A stretch of DNA of 64,000 nucleotides from Veillonella montpellierensis DSM 17217 (GTDB lineage: Bacteria; Bacillota; Negativicutes; Veillonellales; Veillonellaceae), in assembly GCF_000426745.1 (NCBI RefSeq), contig NZ_AUFY01000002.1, forward strand, positions 62,001 to 126,000. The letters run 5' to 3'. Made by a program: the position numbers and the translations under genes. The notes under the pieces were generated by a model. That model ran no database searches, had not been told where the DNA came from, and saw nothing but the letters and a program-made list of their open reading frames with translations. This document shows, piece by piece, positions 18,772 to 28,415 of the stretch. The first letter of the stretch is position 1. Each line of letters opens with the position of its first letter.

Positions 18772-20322
18772 TTATTTAGCATAATCAATAACTCGTGTTT
18801 CACGAATAACTACTACTTTTATTTGTCCTGGATATTCAAGTTCAGATTCAATGCGTTTGATAATTTCTCGAACTAATAAAGTTGACTCAGCTTCATCTAC
18901 TTTATCTGGTTTTACCATAACGCGGATTTCACGCCCTGCTTGAATAGCAAAGCATTTTTCAACGCCTTCAAAGGATTCGGCAATTTCTTCTAATTTTGTT
19001 AATCGTTTTAAATAGTTTTCTAATGTTTCTCGTCTAGCTCCTGGACGAGCGGCAGAAATGGCATCAGCGGCAGCTACTAATACAGCTTCTACTGATTTAA
19101 ATTCTTCATCACCATGATGAGCACCAATACAATTAATAACTAATGGACTTTCTTTGTATTTTCTAGCAACATCTACACCGATTTCAACATGAGAACCTTC
19201 TAATTCATGATCCAATGCTTTGCCTAAATCATGGAGTAAACCGCCACGCTTAGCAAGTGCAATGTCACCTCCTAATTCAGCTGCCATAATACCAGCCAAA
19301 TGAGAGACTTCAATGGAATGTTTTAATACATTTTGACCATAACTAGTTCGATATTTCAAACGCCCTAAGATCTTAATAATCTCTGGATGTAAACCATGTA
19401 CGTCAGCTTCAAATGTGGCTTGTTCGCCTGCTTCTTTTATGGTTTGTTCTACTTCCTTGCGAGCTTTTGCTACCATTTCTTCAATACGTGCAGGATGGAT
19501 ACGTCCATCTACAATTAATTTTTCTAATGCAATTCGTGCAATTTCTCGACGAATTGGATCAAACCCAGACAAAATAACAGCTTCTGGCGTATCATCGATG
19601 ATTAAATCAATCCCCGTCAAGGTTTCTAAAGCACGTATATTACGACCTTCACGACCAATAATACGACCTTTCATTTCATCGTTAGGTAAGGAAACGACAG
19701 ACACTGTTGATTCGGCTACATGATCAGCTGCACAACGCTGAATTGCTGCTGCAATAATTTCTCGTGCATTCTTTTCAGCTTCATCTTTAGCTTGTTGTTC
19801 CAAGTCTTTTACTAATACTGCTGTTTCATGACGAATTTCTTCTTCTACATTAGTCAACAACGTAGTTTTGGCTTCATCAAATGTCATGCCTGAGATACGT
19901 TCTAGTTCTGTCATCTGTTTTTCATAAAGTGCATTCACTTGTTCACGATATTCTGTTACTTCATGCTCTTTACGTAATAACGTTTCTTCCTTACGTTCAA
20001 TGTTGTCTAATTTCTTATCTAAGTGTTCTTCTTTTTGCAGAATTCGTCGTTCTAAGCGTTGTAATTCAGCACGACGGTCTTTATTTTCTTTATCAACGTC
20101 AGTACGAAGTTTATGAATTTCTTCTTTAGCTTCTAACAAAGCCTCTTTTTTCTTCGATTCCGCTAAACGCTTACCATCAGCTACGATACGTTCAGCTTCT
20201 ATTTCAGCTTGTTTTAATTTCCCTTCGGCAATATTTTTTCTTAAGAAATAACCAACACCTAAGCCAATCAGTACCATTACAACGGCAATTATACTGTATT
20301 CTAAAATTGGTCTCACCTCCAT
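18772..20322 (-). CDS. rny: Ribonuclease Y
   Basis: RNase Y is the membrane-anchored endoribonuclease that starts mRNA decay in many Bacillota. The protein has an N-terminal membrane helix (about 8-28), a long charged coiled coil (about 35-190), a KH RNA-binding domain with [15 protein letters not shown] near 215, and an HD domain with the [14 protein letters not shown] metal motif near 365. The start is uncertain. The ATG at 20322 lacks a ribosome binding site, while a perfect GGAGG lies eight bases before an in-frame ATT at 20307. An earlier ATG at 20349 lies inside a strong hairpin. Confidence 0.97.
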   Translation of the reverse strand: MEVRPILEYSIIAVVMVLIGLGVGYFLRKNIAEGKLKQAEIEAERIVADGKRLAESKKKEALLEAKEEIHKLRTDVDKENKDRRAELQRLERRILQKEEHLDKKLDNIERKEETLLRKEHEVTEYREQVNALYEKQMTELERISGMTFDEAKTTLLTNVEEEIRHETAVLVKDLEQQAKDEAEKNAREIIAAAIQRCAADHVAESTVSVVSLPNDEMKGRIIGREGRNIRALETLTGIDLIIDDTPEAVILSGFDPIRREIARIALEKLIVDGRIHPARIEEMVAKARKEVEQTIKEAGEQATFEADVHGLHPEIIKILGRLKYRTSYGQNVLKHSIEVSHLAGIMAAELGGDIALAKRGGLLHDLGKALDHELEGSHVEIGVDVARKYKESPLVINCIGAHHGDEEFKSVEAVLVAAADAISAARPGARRETLENYLKRLTKLEEIAESFEGVEKCFAIQAGREIRVMVKPDKVDEAESTLLVREIIKRIESELEYPGQIKVVVIRETRVIDYAK

Positions 20323-20332
20323 ACATAAAATT

Positions 20333-20358
20333 AAGGAGCCGATACTCATCGGCTCCTT
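20333..20358 (-). terminator. Leader hairpin or terminator ahead of rny
   Basis: The minus strand has an 11-bp perfect stem (20348-20358 with 20333-20343) with a four-base loop, followed by a short U-rich stretch. It could end recX-operon transcripts or act as an rny leader. It encloses an AAGGAG and an ATG only three bases apart, in frame with rny. Confidence 0.6.
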
Positions 20359-20501
20359 GTATTGCCGTGTCTAATTCAATTATTAAACCCTATTTATAAG
20401 GTTAATTTAATTTTAGACTGTAAATGATATTATGTCAAGGAAATAAGAGTGATTACCAGCATAAACCTTACGTATTAAAGAATATATATACACTTATTAC
20501 A

Positions 20502-20996
20502 TTAGTAATCATCCTCATTAGATGCACTAATTTTATCACAGATGATGGCAATAGTATTACTAGAAAATCCGCGATTTGCTAATAGCCTACTTATTTTTTT
20601 CTTCGTTGTCATCATATCACTGACAGTTTTTTTCGGCATTTTTTTCTCTATCATAGAAAATCCTGCTTCAATTTCATTATAGGTATTAAGTATTTCTGGT
20701 ATATCTAATCCACGAAGTTTTAGTTTTTGTTCAATATAAAATCGCCCATATAATTGTTTATGCATTAATCTACGAGCCATGTCTTCAGATAATCGTTTAT
20801 CATCCAAATATTGTAATTCTATCAATTTATTTTCTACGCGATTAATTACATCATCAGAATACTCTTTTCCCTGCATTTTTCTTCTAAGCTCATAGGAACT
20901 CAAAAAACGATAGTTTAAAAAACGTAATGCTTGTGCCATTGCATTAGCGTATTCATCTTGATTGTTAACGTTCATATCTGCTGAATATATGGACAT
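20502..20996 (-). CDS. recX: Regulatory protein RecX
   Basis: RecX binds RecA filaments and limits their activity. The 164-residue helical protein has the family patterns ALRFLNYRFLSSYELRRKM, LIELQYLDDKRLSEDM and the C-terminal ISRLLANRGFSSNTIAII. It lies five bases after the recA stop, so the two are co-transcribed, as in many bacteria. Confidence 0.93.
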   Translation of the reverse strand: MSIYSADMNVNNQDEYANAMAQALRFLNYRFLSSYELRRKMQGKEYSDDVINRVENKLIELQYLDDKRLSEDMARRLMHKQLYGRFYIEQKLKLRGLDIPEILNTYNEIEAGFSMIEKKMPKKTVSDMMTTKKKISRLLANRGFSSNTIAIICDKISASNEDDY

Positions 20997-21001
20997 AGAA
21001 A

Positions 21002-22054
21002 TTACGCTTCACTAGTATCTGGTGTTATTGATTCTGCATTCACACCGACATCAAATACTTCTGGCTCTGCCGATAAGGTATCACGAATAATTTTATCAAT
21101 TTCAGCCGCTATAGCTGGATGTTCTTTTAAATAGGTTTTAGCAGCTTCTTTTCCTTGCCCCATACGTTCATTATTATAAGAATACCAGGCACCCGATTTA
21201 TTAATGACTTCTAACGATACACCAACATCAATTAATGTACCTTCTTTAGAAATACCTATGCCATACATTAAATCAAATTCAGCTACTTTAAATGGTGGGG
21301 CTACCTTGTTTTTAACTACTTTTACTTTTGTTCTAGCGCCGACATTTTCATTATTCGCCTTAATCATTTCACCTTTACGTACATCTAAACGAACAGATGA
21401 ATAAAATTTTAATGCTCGGCCCCCTGTAGTAGTTTCAGGATTACCAAACATAACCCCTACTTTTTCACGCAATTGATTAATAAAAATAACAACTGCTTTT
21501 GATTTATTGATAATTCCTGTAAGTTTACGCATAGCTTTACTCATTAAACGAGCTTGTAAACCAACTTGTGCATCGCCCATTTCACCTTCAATTTCAGCTT
21601 TAGGGACTAATGCCGCTACCGAGTCAACAACAATAATATCGACGGCTCCGGAACGAACTAAGGATTCAGTAATTTCTAGTGCTTGTTCACCACAGTCTGG
21701 TTGGGATATTAGTAAATTATTAATATCAACGCCAAGATTTCTAGCATAAATAGGGTCTAATGCATGTTCTGCATCAATAAAAGCAGCAATACCACCTTGT
21801 TTTTGGGCTTCTGCTACTGCATGTAAAGCAACTGTGGTTTTGCCAGATGATTCTGGTCCATAGATTTCAATAATACGACCACGTGGAAATCCTCCTACGC
21901 CGATTGCTAAATCGATGGCCAATGATCCAGATGAAATCACTTCAATGTTCATCTTGTTGGCTACATCACCAAGACGCATAATCGCGCCTTTTCCAAAATC
22001 TTTTTCGATTTGCTTTAATGCATTATCTAATGCAGTTTGTCTACCATCTGACAT
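21002..22054 (-). CDS. recA: Recombinase RecA
   Basis: RecA drives homologous recombination and SOS induction. The 350-residue protein has Walker [10 protein letters not shown] near 66-74, Walker B VDSVAAL, the L1/L2 DNA-binding loops and the invariant [21 protein letters not shown] region split across 195-215. The start ATG lies directly after the cinA stop with a one-base gap. I see no clear LexA box upstream, because the gene is internal to the rimO-cinA-recA-recX unit. The identification is certain. Confidence 0.99.
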   Translation of the reverse strand: MSDGRQTALDNALKQIEKDFGKGAIMRLGDVANKMNIEVISSGSLAIDLAIGVGGFPRGRIIEIYGPESSGKTTVALHAVAEAQKQGGIAAFIDAEHALDPIYARNLGVDINNLLISQPDCGEQALEITESLVRSGAVDIIVVDSVAALVPKAEIEGEMGDAQVGLQARLMSKAMRKLTGIINKSKAVVIFINQLREKVGVMFGNPETTTGGRALKFYSSVRLDVRKGEMIKANNENVGARTKVKVVKNKVAPPFKVAEFDLMYGIGISKEGTLIDVGVSLEVINKSGAWYSYNNERMGQGKEAAKTYLKEHPAIAAEIDKIIRDTLSAEPEVFDVGVNAESITPDTSEA

Positions 22055-22055
22055 A

Positions 22056-23306
22056 TTAGTGTACCTCTTTCATATATTCATATAGATAATAAAGTGCGTA
22101 TTCTGCTGCACTTTGACGAATATCATCACGATTACCAATTAATTCTAATTTATGAACAACCGTGCCATTAGGTCCTGCGACCCCTATATATACTAATCCA
22201 ACTGGTTTATCTTTTGTACCACCACCTGGTCCAGCTAATCCTGTTGTCGAAATACCATACGTACTATTGGTTATGCGTCTTGTTCCTTCTGCCATAGCTT
22301 GTGCCACTTCACGACTTACAGCACCGACTGTATCCAATAATTCTTGTGGTACGTGTAATAAATTATGCTTAATAGTATTCGTATAGGAAATAATGCCTCC
22401 ATTATAATAGGCACTACTACCAGCTAAATCAGTTAATCGTTTGCCTACTAATCCCGATGTACAGGATTCTGCAGTACTAACTGTAGCAGTTGCGGTTAAT
22501 AATGAACTTGCTAATAATTCATCCATGGATGTATGTAATTCTCTACCTACATGATGACCTAATCGTTCTCTAATAATTGCATCCCACGGATCCAATAATT
22601 GTTTAGCTTCATCAACTGTTTTGCCATGAGCAGTAATTCTCAACTCAATATATCCTTTTTTTATGAGTAAAGCAATCGTTGGATTTGATTGTGAGGCGAC
22701 TAAATCAGCAACAGTACGTTCTAATTCTAATTCTCTAAGCCCATAAATCGCATATCGATAGGAATGAACATTTCCTTGCACGCCAAATATATTTTCTAAA
22801 TAAGGAATGACACTATCTACAAACATTCCTTTCATTTCTCCTGGCGGTCCTGGTAAGAGGATAAAGGTTGTTTGACTGTTCTTATCTTGTAAAGCTACTC
22901 CAGGAGCTACGCCTACAGGATTGTGCAATACGTTGCTACTGGATGGCAACATAGCTTCTCTACGGCTTGCTTCTGGCATATCACGATTAACGCGATAAAA
23001 AAAGGCTTTTATTTCATTCATTGCATCTTCATTACATTCAAGAGGAACATCTATTGCACTGGCCACTACCTCACGAGTAATATCTCCTTGTGTAGGCCCT
23101 AATCCACCAGTTGTAATAATAATATCAGCTCGTTTCATAGCAATCTGTAGCACTTCTTGCATACGAAGCCGATTGTCACCCACAACAGATTGATATGCAA
23201 CTGTATATCCTAGCTTATTCAACTCTTGTGCTAACCAGGATACATTCGTATTGACAGTATCCCCTAATAATAATTCAGATCCTGTTGAAATTAGCTCAAC
23301 AATCAT
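22056..23306 (-). CDS. cinA: CinA: competence/damage-inducible protein
   Basis: The 416-residue protein fuses an N-terminal MoCF-like domain ([18 protein letters not shown] start, [15 protein letters not shown] near 65-80) to a C-terminal nicotinamide-nucleotide amidase (PncC) domain with [17 protein letters not shown] near 280 and [18 protein letters not shown] near 350. CinA deamidates NMN and also cleaves ADP-ribose in characterised relatives. It precedes recA by one base, the classic cinA-recA pairing of naturally transformable Bacillota. Confidence 0.97.
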   Translation of the reverse strand: MIVELISTGSELLLGDTVNTNVSWLAQELNKLGYTVAYQSVVGDNRLRMQEVLQIAMKRADIIITTGGLGPTQGDITREVVASAIDVPLECNEDAMNEIKAFFYRVNRDMPEASRREAMLPSSSNVLHNPVGVAPGVALQDKNSQTTFILLPGPPGEMKGMFVDSVIPYLENIFGVQGNVHSYRYAIYGLRELELERTVADLVASQSNPTIALLIKKGYIELRITAHGKTVDEAKQLLDPWDAIIRERLGHHVGRELHTSMDELLASSLLTATATVSTAESCTSGLVGKRLTDLAGSSAYYNGGIISYTNTIKHNLLHVPQELLDTVGAVSREVAQAMAEGTRRITNSTYGISTTGLAGPGGGTKDKPVGLVYIGVAGPNGTVVHKLELIGNRDDIRQSAAEYALYYLYEYMKEVH

Positions 23307-23326
23307 ACCATCACATCCTTTAGTAT

Positions 23327-24673
23327 TTAGTCCATTAGATTACACACTACATCATAGGCAAAGCCTTGTTCAATTTTTACATTACATATTGTGCCTGGCG
23401 TTAAATTTTCACAATTTTCAATATACATGTTACCATCGACATCAGGTGCCTGTGTTTCTAATCGACCTTTCGCCAAGAAAGTACCATCATCTGATGGTTC
23501 GATGGTTTCTATCATCGCTTGACATACTACCCCTTCTAAAGCCTTATTATTTTCTTCAGAAATAGCCGCCTGTATTGCCATTAATGTATGATAACGGTCT
23601 TCTTTAATCGACTCAGGTACTTGGTCATGTCTAGCGCCTGCAATAGTTCCCTCCTCTTGTGAGTATGTAAAAACACCCATATTATCAAATTTAATACGTT
23701 TTACAAAATCACATAACTCATCGAATTGCTCATCCGTTTCACCAGGAAAACCTACTATAATAGATGTGCGCAATGTAATATGCTTAGGTTGGTTTCTAAT
23801 TTTTTTTAGTAATGTTTCTATATCATGACGACTATCTTTCCTATTCATTTGTCGTAATATATCATCATTAATATGCTGCAATGGAATATCAATATAATTA
23901 CAAATTTTAGGTTCAGAAATAATGAAATCCAGTAATTCATCTGTAAAAAACTGAGGATATAAATATAATAATCGATACCACTCAATACCATCAATTTTTA
24001 CTAATTCTTTAAGTAATGTGGTTAGTAATGGTTTACCATCGTCACTTAAATCGATACCGTAATGTGTTGTATCTTGGGCAATTAAAACAATCTCTTTGAC
24101 ACCCATAGAGGCTAGTTTTTTGACTTCCCCAACAATGGAATCAATCGTACGACTTCGAAATGGACCACGAACTTTAGGAATGATACAAAATGTGCATCCA
24201 TTATTACAACCTTCAGCAATCTTGACATAGGCGCTATAAGTCGGTGTTGTTTGCATACGTGGCATACGTTCATCATACATATTAGTAATGTTATCCATAA
24301 TACAAATACGATTACCCGCTTCAATTGCCTCTACAGCTTGCATAATTCGATCCCATGCACCAGTACCAATAAGGGCATCAATCTCCGGTATTTCTGTAAA
24401 AAGTTCCTCTTGGTATTGTTGGCTCAAACAGCCTGCCACTATTAAACCTTTACAATGTCCCCTTTGCTTGTATTGAGCCGCTTCTAAGATCGTATTAATC
24501 GACTCTTCCTTTGCCTTTTCAATAAAAGTACAAGTATTAATAATAATAAGGTCTGCATTGCTTAGATCCTCAGTAATTATATATCCTGCATCATTTAATT
24601 TTCCCAACATAATTTCTGTATCGACTAAGTTTTTAGCACATCCAAGGCTAATATATCCTAATTGTTTTTCCAT
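23327..24673 (-). CDS. rimO: Ribosomal protein S12 methylthiotransferase RimO
   Basis: RimO methylthiolates an aspartate of ribosomal protein S12. From the ATG at 24673 (AAAGGA upstream) it has 448 residues: an N-terminal UPF0004 domain with LGCAKNLVDTE, the radical SAM CX3CX2C motif CNNGCTFC near 155, and a C-terminal TRAM domain. The frame is open 13 codons further into the preceding gene. Methylthiotransferase domain order and the S12-type N-terminus favour RimO over MiaB. Confidence 0.97.
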   Translation of the reverse strand: MEKQLGYISLGCAKNLVDTEIMLGKLNDAGYIITEDLSNADLIIINTCTFIEKAKEESINTILEAAQYKQRGHCKGLIVAGCLSQQYQEELFTEIPEIDALIGTGAWDRIMQAVEAIEAGNRICIMDNITNMYDERMPRMQTTPTYSAYVKIAEGCNNGCTFCIIPKVRGPFRSRTIDSIVGEVKKLASMGVKEIVLIAQDTTHYGIDLSDDGKPLLTTLLKELVKIDGIEWYRLLYLYPQFFTDELLDFIISEPKICNYIDIPLQHINDDILRQMNRKDSRHDIETLLKKIRNQPKHITLRTSIIVGFPGETDEQFDELCDFVKRIKFDNMGVFTYSQEEGTIAGARHDQVPESIKEDRYHTLMAIQAAISEENNKALEGVVCQAMIETIEPSDDGTFLAKGRLETQAPDVDGNMYIENCENLTPGTICNVKIEQGFAYDVVCNLMD

Positions 24674-24674
24674 T

Positions 24675-25712
24675 CTAATCCTTTCTAAATCGCACTTGAC
24701 TAATCCACGCATCTAATAATTCTTTTTTTCCTTCACTTGTATAATGACCACTTACAGGAAGCAGTACTAATTCATGTCCCAAAGAATCAACTGGCAATGG
24801 CATTTCTGGATTTGTAAAACAAAATTTAAAATTATTGTCATTTAAAAGTTGTGCTGTTTGTTTAGATAATAACCAATTAATACATTCCATAGCTAATTCT
24901 TTATTTTTAGTAGTATGTAATACACCGGCACCTGTTAATGTGTAAGGACTTCCATCTTTAGGAAAAATAATTTTTACCGGATAATTATGCATCATGTACT
25001 GATTCCCATCTGAATAATTTCCTATACCAATGTCTGTTTCTCCTAATGAAGCCAATCGCACTGGTGTCGTCAAAAATTTAGAATGTTGAATTACATGTGT
25101 TTTTAGTCTTATAAAATAATCAATAGCTTCTTCTTTTCCATAAATTTCAACAAAATTATACAGAATAGTAGCGGCACTACGTGATGCTACAAAATCAGTT
25201 AAAATCACTTTCCAATCACCTGGTTTTGCTAATGTGGACCAAGTAGTTACATATTTACCTTCTCTTTGGTAGAAAGCGTTACTTTGTGCAAATATAACAG
25301 GATCATACCAAACTCCAACCCATTGACCATCTGTATTTTTAAATCTATCAGCTACTTCATCAATTCCTTCAGAAATAACTGGAGTAAATTGATGTGATTT
25401 AACACCTAATTCTAAATTGTCTTGACTGGTAATTACTATATCACCAGATTGATCAGCCATAGCAGACGATAGACGTTTACTCATTTGTTCTTCTGTTAAG
25501 GGTAAAATAGTTAACTTTATGTTTTTTTCCTTCATATATTCATCGGCCAAGACAGATGTAATTTGATTTGGTATATCAGTGTAAACTATTAATTCACCTT
25601 TTTGAGGCGATATAGTATCTTCTTCTTGCCGCTGTTGAGCCATAATGATTCCGCCCACTAACACTCCTAATACAAATACTAGTAAGATACACGGCGCTAG
25701 CCATCGTTTCAT
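24675..25712 (-). CDS. Extracellular solute-binding protein, iron-type (orphan)
   Basis: The 345-residue protein has an N-terminal hydrophobic signal/anchor (about 5-27) and the pattern of family 1/6 solute-binding proteins: LIVYTDIPNQI, a central GVWYDPVIFAQSN segment and a late GAGVLHTTKNKELAMECINWL segment. Such proteins capture ferric iron, putrescine or similar solutes for ABC importers. No permease or ATPase gene lies nearby, so its transporter must be encoded elsewhere or be absent. It leads directly into rimO with one base between. The ligand is unknown. Confidence 0.82.
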   Translation of the reverse strand: MKRWLAPCILLVFVLGVLVGGIIMAQQRQEEDTISPQKGELIVYTDIPNQITSVLADEYMKEKNIKLTILPLTEEQMSKRLSSAMADQSGDIVITSQDNLELGVKSHQFTPVISEGIDEVADRFKNTDGQWVGVWYDPVIFAQSNAFYQREGKYVTTWSTLAKPGDWKVILTDFVASRSAATILYNFVEIYGKEEAIDYFIRLKTHVIQHSKFLTTPVRLASLGETDIGIGNYSDGNQYMMHNYPVKIIFPKDGSPYTLTGAGVLHTTKNKELAMECINWLLSKQTAQLLNDNNFKFCFTNPEMPLPVDSLGHELVLLPVSGHYTSEGKKELLDAWISQVRFRKD

Positions 25713-25855
25713 ATATTTTTCTCCTTAATAATTGTATTCCACAGAACAACTGAGATTCCTACTTGTTACACTAGTAGGATATCGGTATCTGATACAACAT
25801 AGTACCATAATATAGTATATACTACTAAAATAGATTCATAGATACACACCTATAG

Positions 25856-25912
25856 AAAAAAGCACAACTGATTGGCGAAATTACACTGATTGCAAGTCGC
25901 TTTGCTAAAAGT
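25856..25912 (-). terminator. Possible terminator after the YgiQ-type gene
   Basis: On the minus strand an imperfect stem formed by AAAGC..ACT and AGTTGTGCTTT is followed by six U residues. The stem is interrupted, so this is tentative. The rest of the 219-base gap shows nothing else. Confidence 0.4.
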
Positions 25913-25931
25913 ACTTTTCTATTAAGTCATT

Positions 25932-27878
25932 TTAGGATATGTTGCAATTCGATTTACTATGCCTTGTAGCATATATAGCTCTATGTTTTTGTGATACAGA
26001 TACATTATCATGAGATATATTTTTTTTATTAGGTCCTCGTCTAGTATGACCATATGTCTTCTTGTGAATAGTAGTTGACTTTCCTTTTATAGGGCGTGGT
26101 GGGATTAAACACTTTGCTCCAAAGCCAATTAAATCTTTTCTTCCTGCAATTAGCAATGCCTCTTTTACTAACTCATAGTTTTCAATATTCTTATATTGCA
26201 TCAATGCTCGTTGCATTGCTTTATCTCGTGCTTTTTTAGCCACATATATTGATTCGCCTGTTAGGGGATTCATACCTGTATAATACATACAGGTAGATAA
26301 ACTACCTGGTGTAGGAATAAAATCTTGTACCTGCTCAGGGTACATATGCTCATCACGTAAAAATTCTGCTAATTCAATAGCATCAACTAATTCACATCCA
26401 GGATGAGAACTCATAAAATAAGGTACTAAATATTGTTTTTTACCTAATTCACGATTCGCTCGTTCAAAATATGATTTAAACTGCAAAAATTCTTTTTTAC
26501 CTGCTTTTCCCATAATCGTAGTGACACGATCAGAAATATGTTCTGGCGCCACCTTTAATTGTCCACTTACATGATATTGACATAACTCTTTAATAAAGGC
26601 CTTATTATTATCTGCCAGTACATAATCATATCTCAGACCAGAACGAACAAATACTTTTTTCACGCCTTTTAGTTTCCGAAGTTTGCGGAGTAACGCTATA
26701 TAATCATCATGATTGGTATCTAACTTAGGACATGGTATAGGTGCTGCACAAGTTTTACCTTTACAGGCTCCTACTTTAGCTTGCTTTGGACATGCTATAT
26801 GTCTAAAGTTTGCTGTAGGACCACCTACATCATGGATGTACCCTTTAAAGTCTTTCATAGCAATCATAACTTTAGCTTCTTCTAATAATGAAGCGTGACT
26901 TCGATTTTGGATAATTCTTCCTTGATGATTTGTAATAGCACAAAAAGAACAACTTCCAAAACAACCACGTTGGCTTACGAGACTGAATTGCACTTCTTTA
27001 AGTGCTGGCACACCCCCAAGTTTATCGTATTTAGGATGCCAAGTTCTAGTAAATGGCAATGCATATAATTGATCCATTTCCTGCTCTGATAATGGTAATG
27101 CTGGAGGATTTTGTATCACATAACGATCACCGTGTTTCTGTACAATCGTTGCTCCATAGTACGGATCTTGCTCATCATATTGAATTTTAAAAGCTTTGCT
27201 AAAAGATTGTTTATCTTTCTTTACCATTTCAAATGAGGGACACTCTACAACTCTTCCTGAAGGAATTGTTTTATCTATATAACAAATTCCACGAATAGAC
27301 GGTAGTTGCCTTTCTAAAGAACCTTGATCTAAGGCTTTTGCCAATTCGCCAATTTGCTTTTCGCCCATACCATATACTAATACATCGGCTTTAGCATCAT
27401 GTAAAATAGAGCGACGCACTGTATCAGACCAATAATCATAATGCGCAAAACGTCGTAAACTAGCTTCAATACCTCCAATAATAATTGGTACATCACTATA
27501 AGCTTCTTTCATACGATTAGCATAGACTAATGTCGCTCTATCAGGCCGTTTGCCCGACTGTCCACCTGGAGAATAATCATCGTTACTGCGTTTTTTCTTA
27601 GCTGCTGTAAATTTGTTAAGCATAGAATCTAAATTACCTGCTGTAACTAATGAAGCCAAGCGCGGTTTACCTAATTTTTTAAAAGTATTTAAATCATTCC
27701 AATCAGGTTGTGCAATAATACCAATACGATATCCTTTAGCTTCTAAATAGCGTCCAATTAGAGCAGGTGCAAAGGAAGGATGGTCAACATACGCATCGCC
27801 ACTAATCAATACAAAATCTAGCTCTGCCCAACCTAGCGCGTCCATTTCCCATCGTTCAGTAATTAAAAATTTTCCCAT
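25932..27878 (-). CDS. YgiQ family radical SAM protein (UPF0313)
   Basis: This is a 648-residue radical SAM protein of the YgiQ family. The cluster-binding CX3CX2C motif is RGCFGSCSFCAI near residue 310. The N-terminal DFVLISGDAYVDHPSF block and the KAKKRSNDDYSPGG region are characteristic. Later segments YVLADNNKAFIKELCQYHVSGQ and QVQDFIPTPGS also fit. The C-terminal 50 residues are basic and low-complexity. The reaction is unknown for the whole family. It follows the RodZ-like gene by 41 bases. Confidence 0.9.
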   Translation of the reverse strand: MGKFLITERWEMDALGWAELDFVLISGDAYVDHPSFAPALIGRYLEAKGYRIGIIAQPDWNDLNTFKKLGKPRLASLVTAGNLDSMLNKFTAAKKKRSNDDYSPGGQSGKRPDRATLVYANRMKEAYSDVPIIIGGIEASLRRFAHYDYWSDTVRRSILHDAKADVLVYGMGEKQIGELAKALDQGSLERQLPSIRGICYIDKTIPSGRVVECPSFEMVKKDKQSFSKAFKIQYDEQDPYYGATIVQKHGDRYVIQNPPALPLSEQEMDQLYALPFTRTWHPKYDKLGGVPALKEVQFSLVSQRGCFGSCSFCAITNHQGRIIQNRSHASLLEEAKVMIAMKDFKGYIHDVGGPTANFRHIACPKQAKVGACKGKTCAAPIPCPKLDTNHDDYIALLRKLRKLKGVKKVFVRSGLRYDYVLADNNKAFIKELCQYHVSGQLKVAPEHISDRVTTIMGKAGKKEFLQFKSYFERANRELGKKQYLVPYFMSSHPGCELVDAIELAEFLRDEHMYPEQVQDFIPTPGSLSTCMYYTGMNPLTGESIYVAKKARDKAMQRALMQYKNIENYELVKEALLIAGRKDLIGFGAKCLIPPRPIKGKSTTIHKKTYGHTRRGPNKKNISHDNVSVSQKHRAIYATRHSKSNCNIS

Positions 27879-27919
27879 CCACCAATGACTCCTTAACTCT
27901 AATTAACTGTAGTATAAAT

Positions 27920-28360
27920 TTATAATATGAGCAACCACACAAAGAATATAACAATCAGAATTACAATCATCGTTACCAATATTCGTTCTTGTATAATTGT
28001 TTTTTCTCGTTTTCGTTGACGTGTTTCTATAGATATTTTTTGTATCTTATCTGTATTCATTAATCTTTGAGAATTAGTAGTTTTTTTTAACTTACTTTTA
28101 CTAGTTCGTACAACGAAAGCACGATCTTCTCCAATATGATCCTTATAGGTCAATACTAATCCTTGACCATCTAACCCAAGAAAGTTGCCATAGTTTCTAA
28201 TGAATCCTTTTACATATACATGTCCAGGAATAACTTCATAATTATCTTCTTCCAGTGCTTCTAAATAGGCCGCTCGAATATGTAATGATTGTTCAATTTC
28301 TTGTAAGGTCAATCCTTTCCTAGCTCTTTCTCGGCGTAATGTCTCTCCAATCGTCGCCAT
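27920..28360 (-). CDS. RodZ-like HTH_25 protein with C-terminal membrane anchor
   Basis: Residues about 5-70 form the Cro-like helix-turn-helix of RodZ (GETLRRERARKGLTLQEIE, then YVKGFIRNYGNFLGL). A basic linker follows, and a single hydrophobic segment ends the protein at residues 124-146. Unlike full RodZ, it has no extracytoplasmic DUF4115 domain. RodZ links MreB to the membrane; this short form could still bind MreB through its HTH. It sits directly after ftsK with 55 bases between. Confidence 0.85.
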   Translation of the reverse strand: MATIGETLRRERARKGLTLQEIEQSLHIRAAYLEALEEDNYEVIPGHVYVKGFIRNYGNFLGLDGQGLVLTYKDHIGEDRAFVVRTSKSKLKKTTNSQRLMNTDKIQKISIETRQRKREKTIIQERILVTMIVILIVIFFVWLLIL

Positions 28361-28415
28361 ATATTATCGTAAGATAGCTGATTTATAGCTACCATACGCT
28401 CCTTTCTGTATCTAT

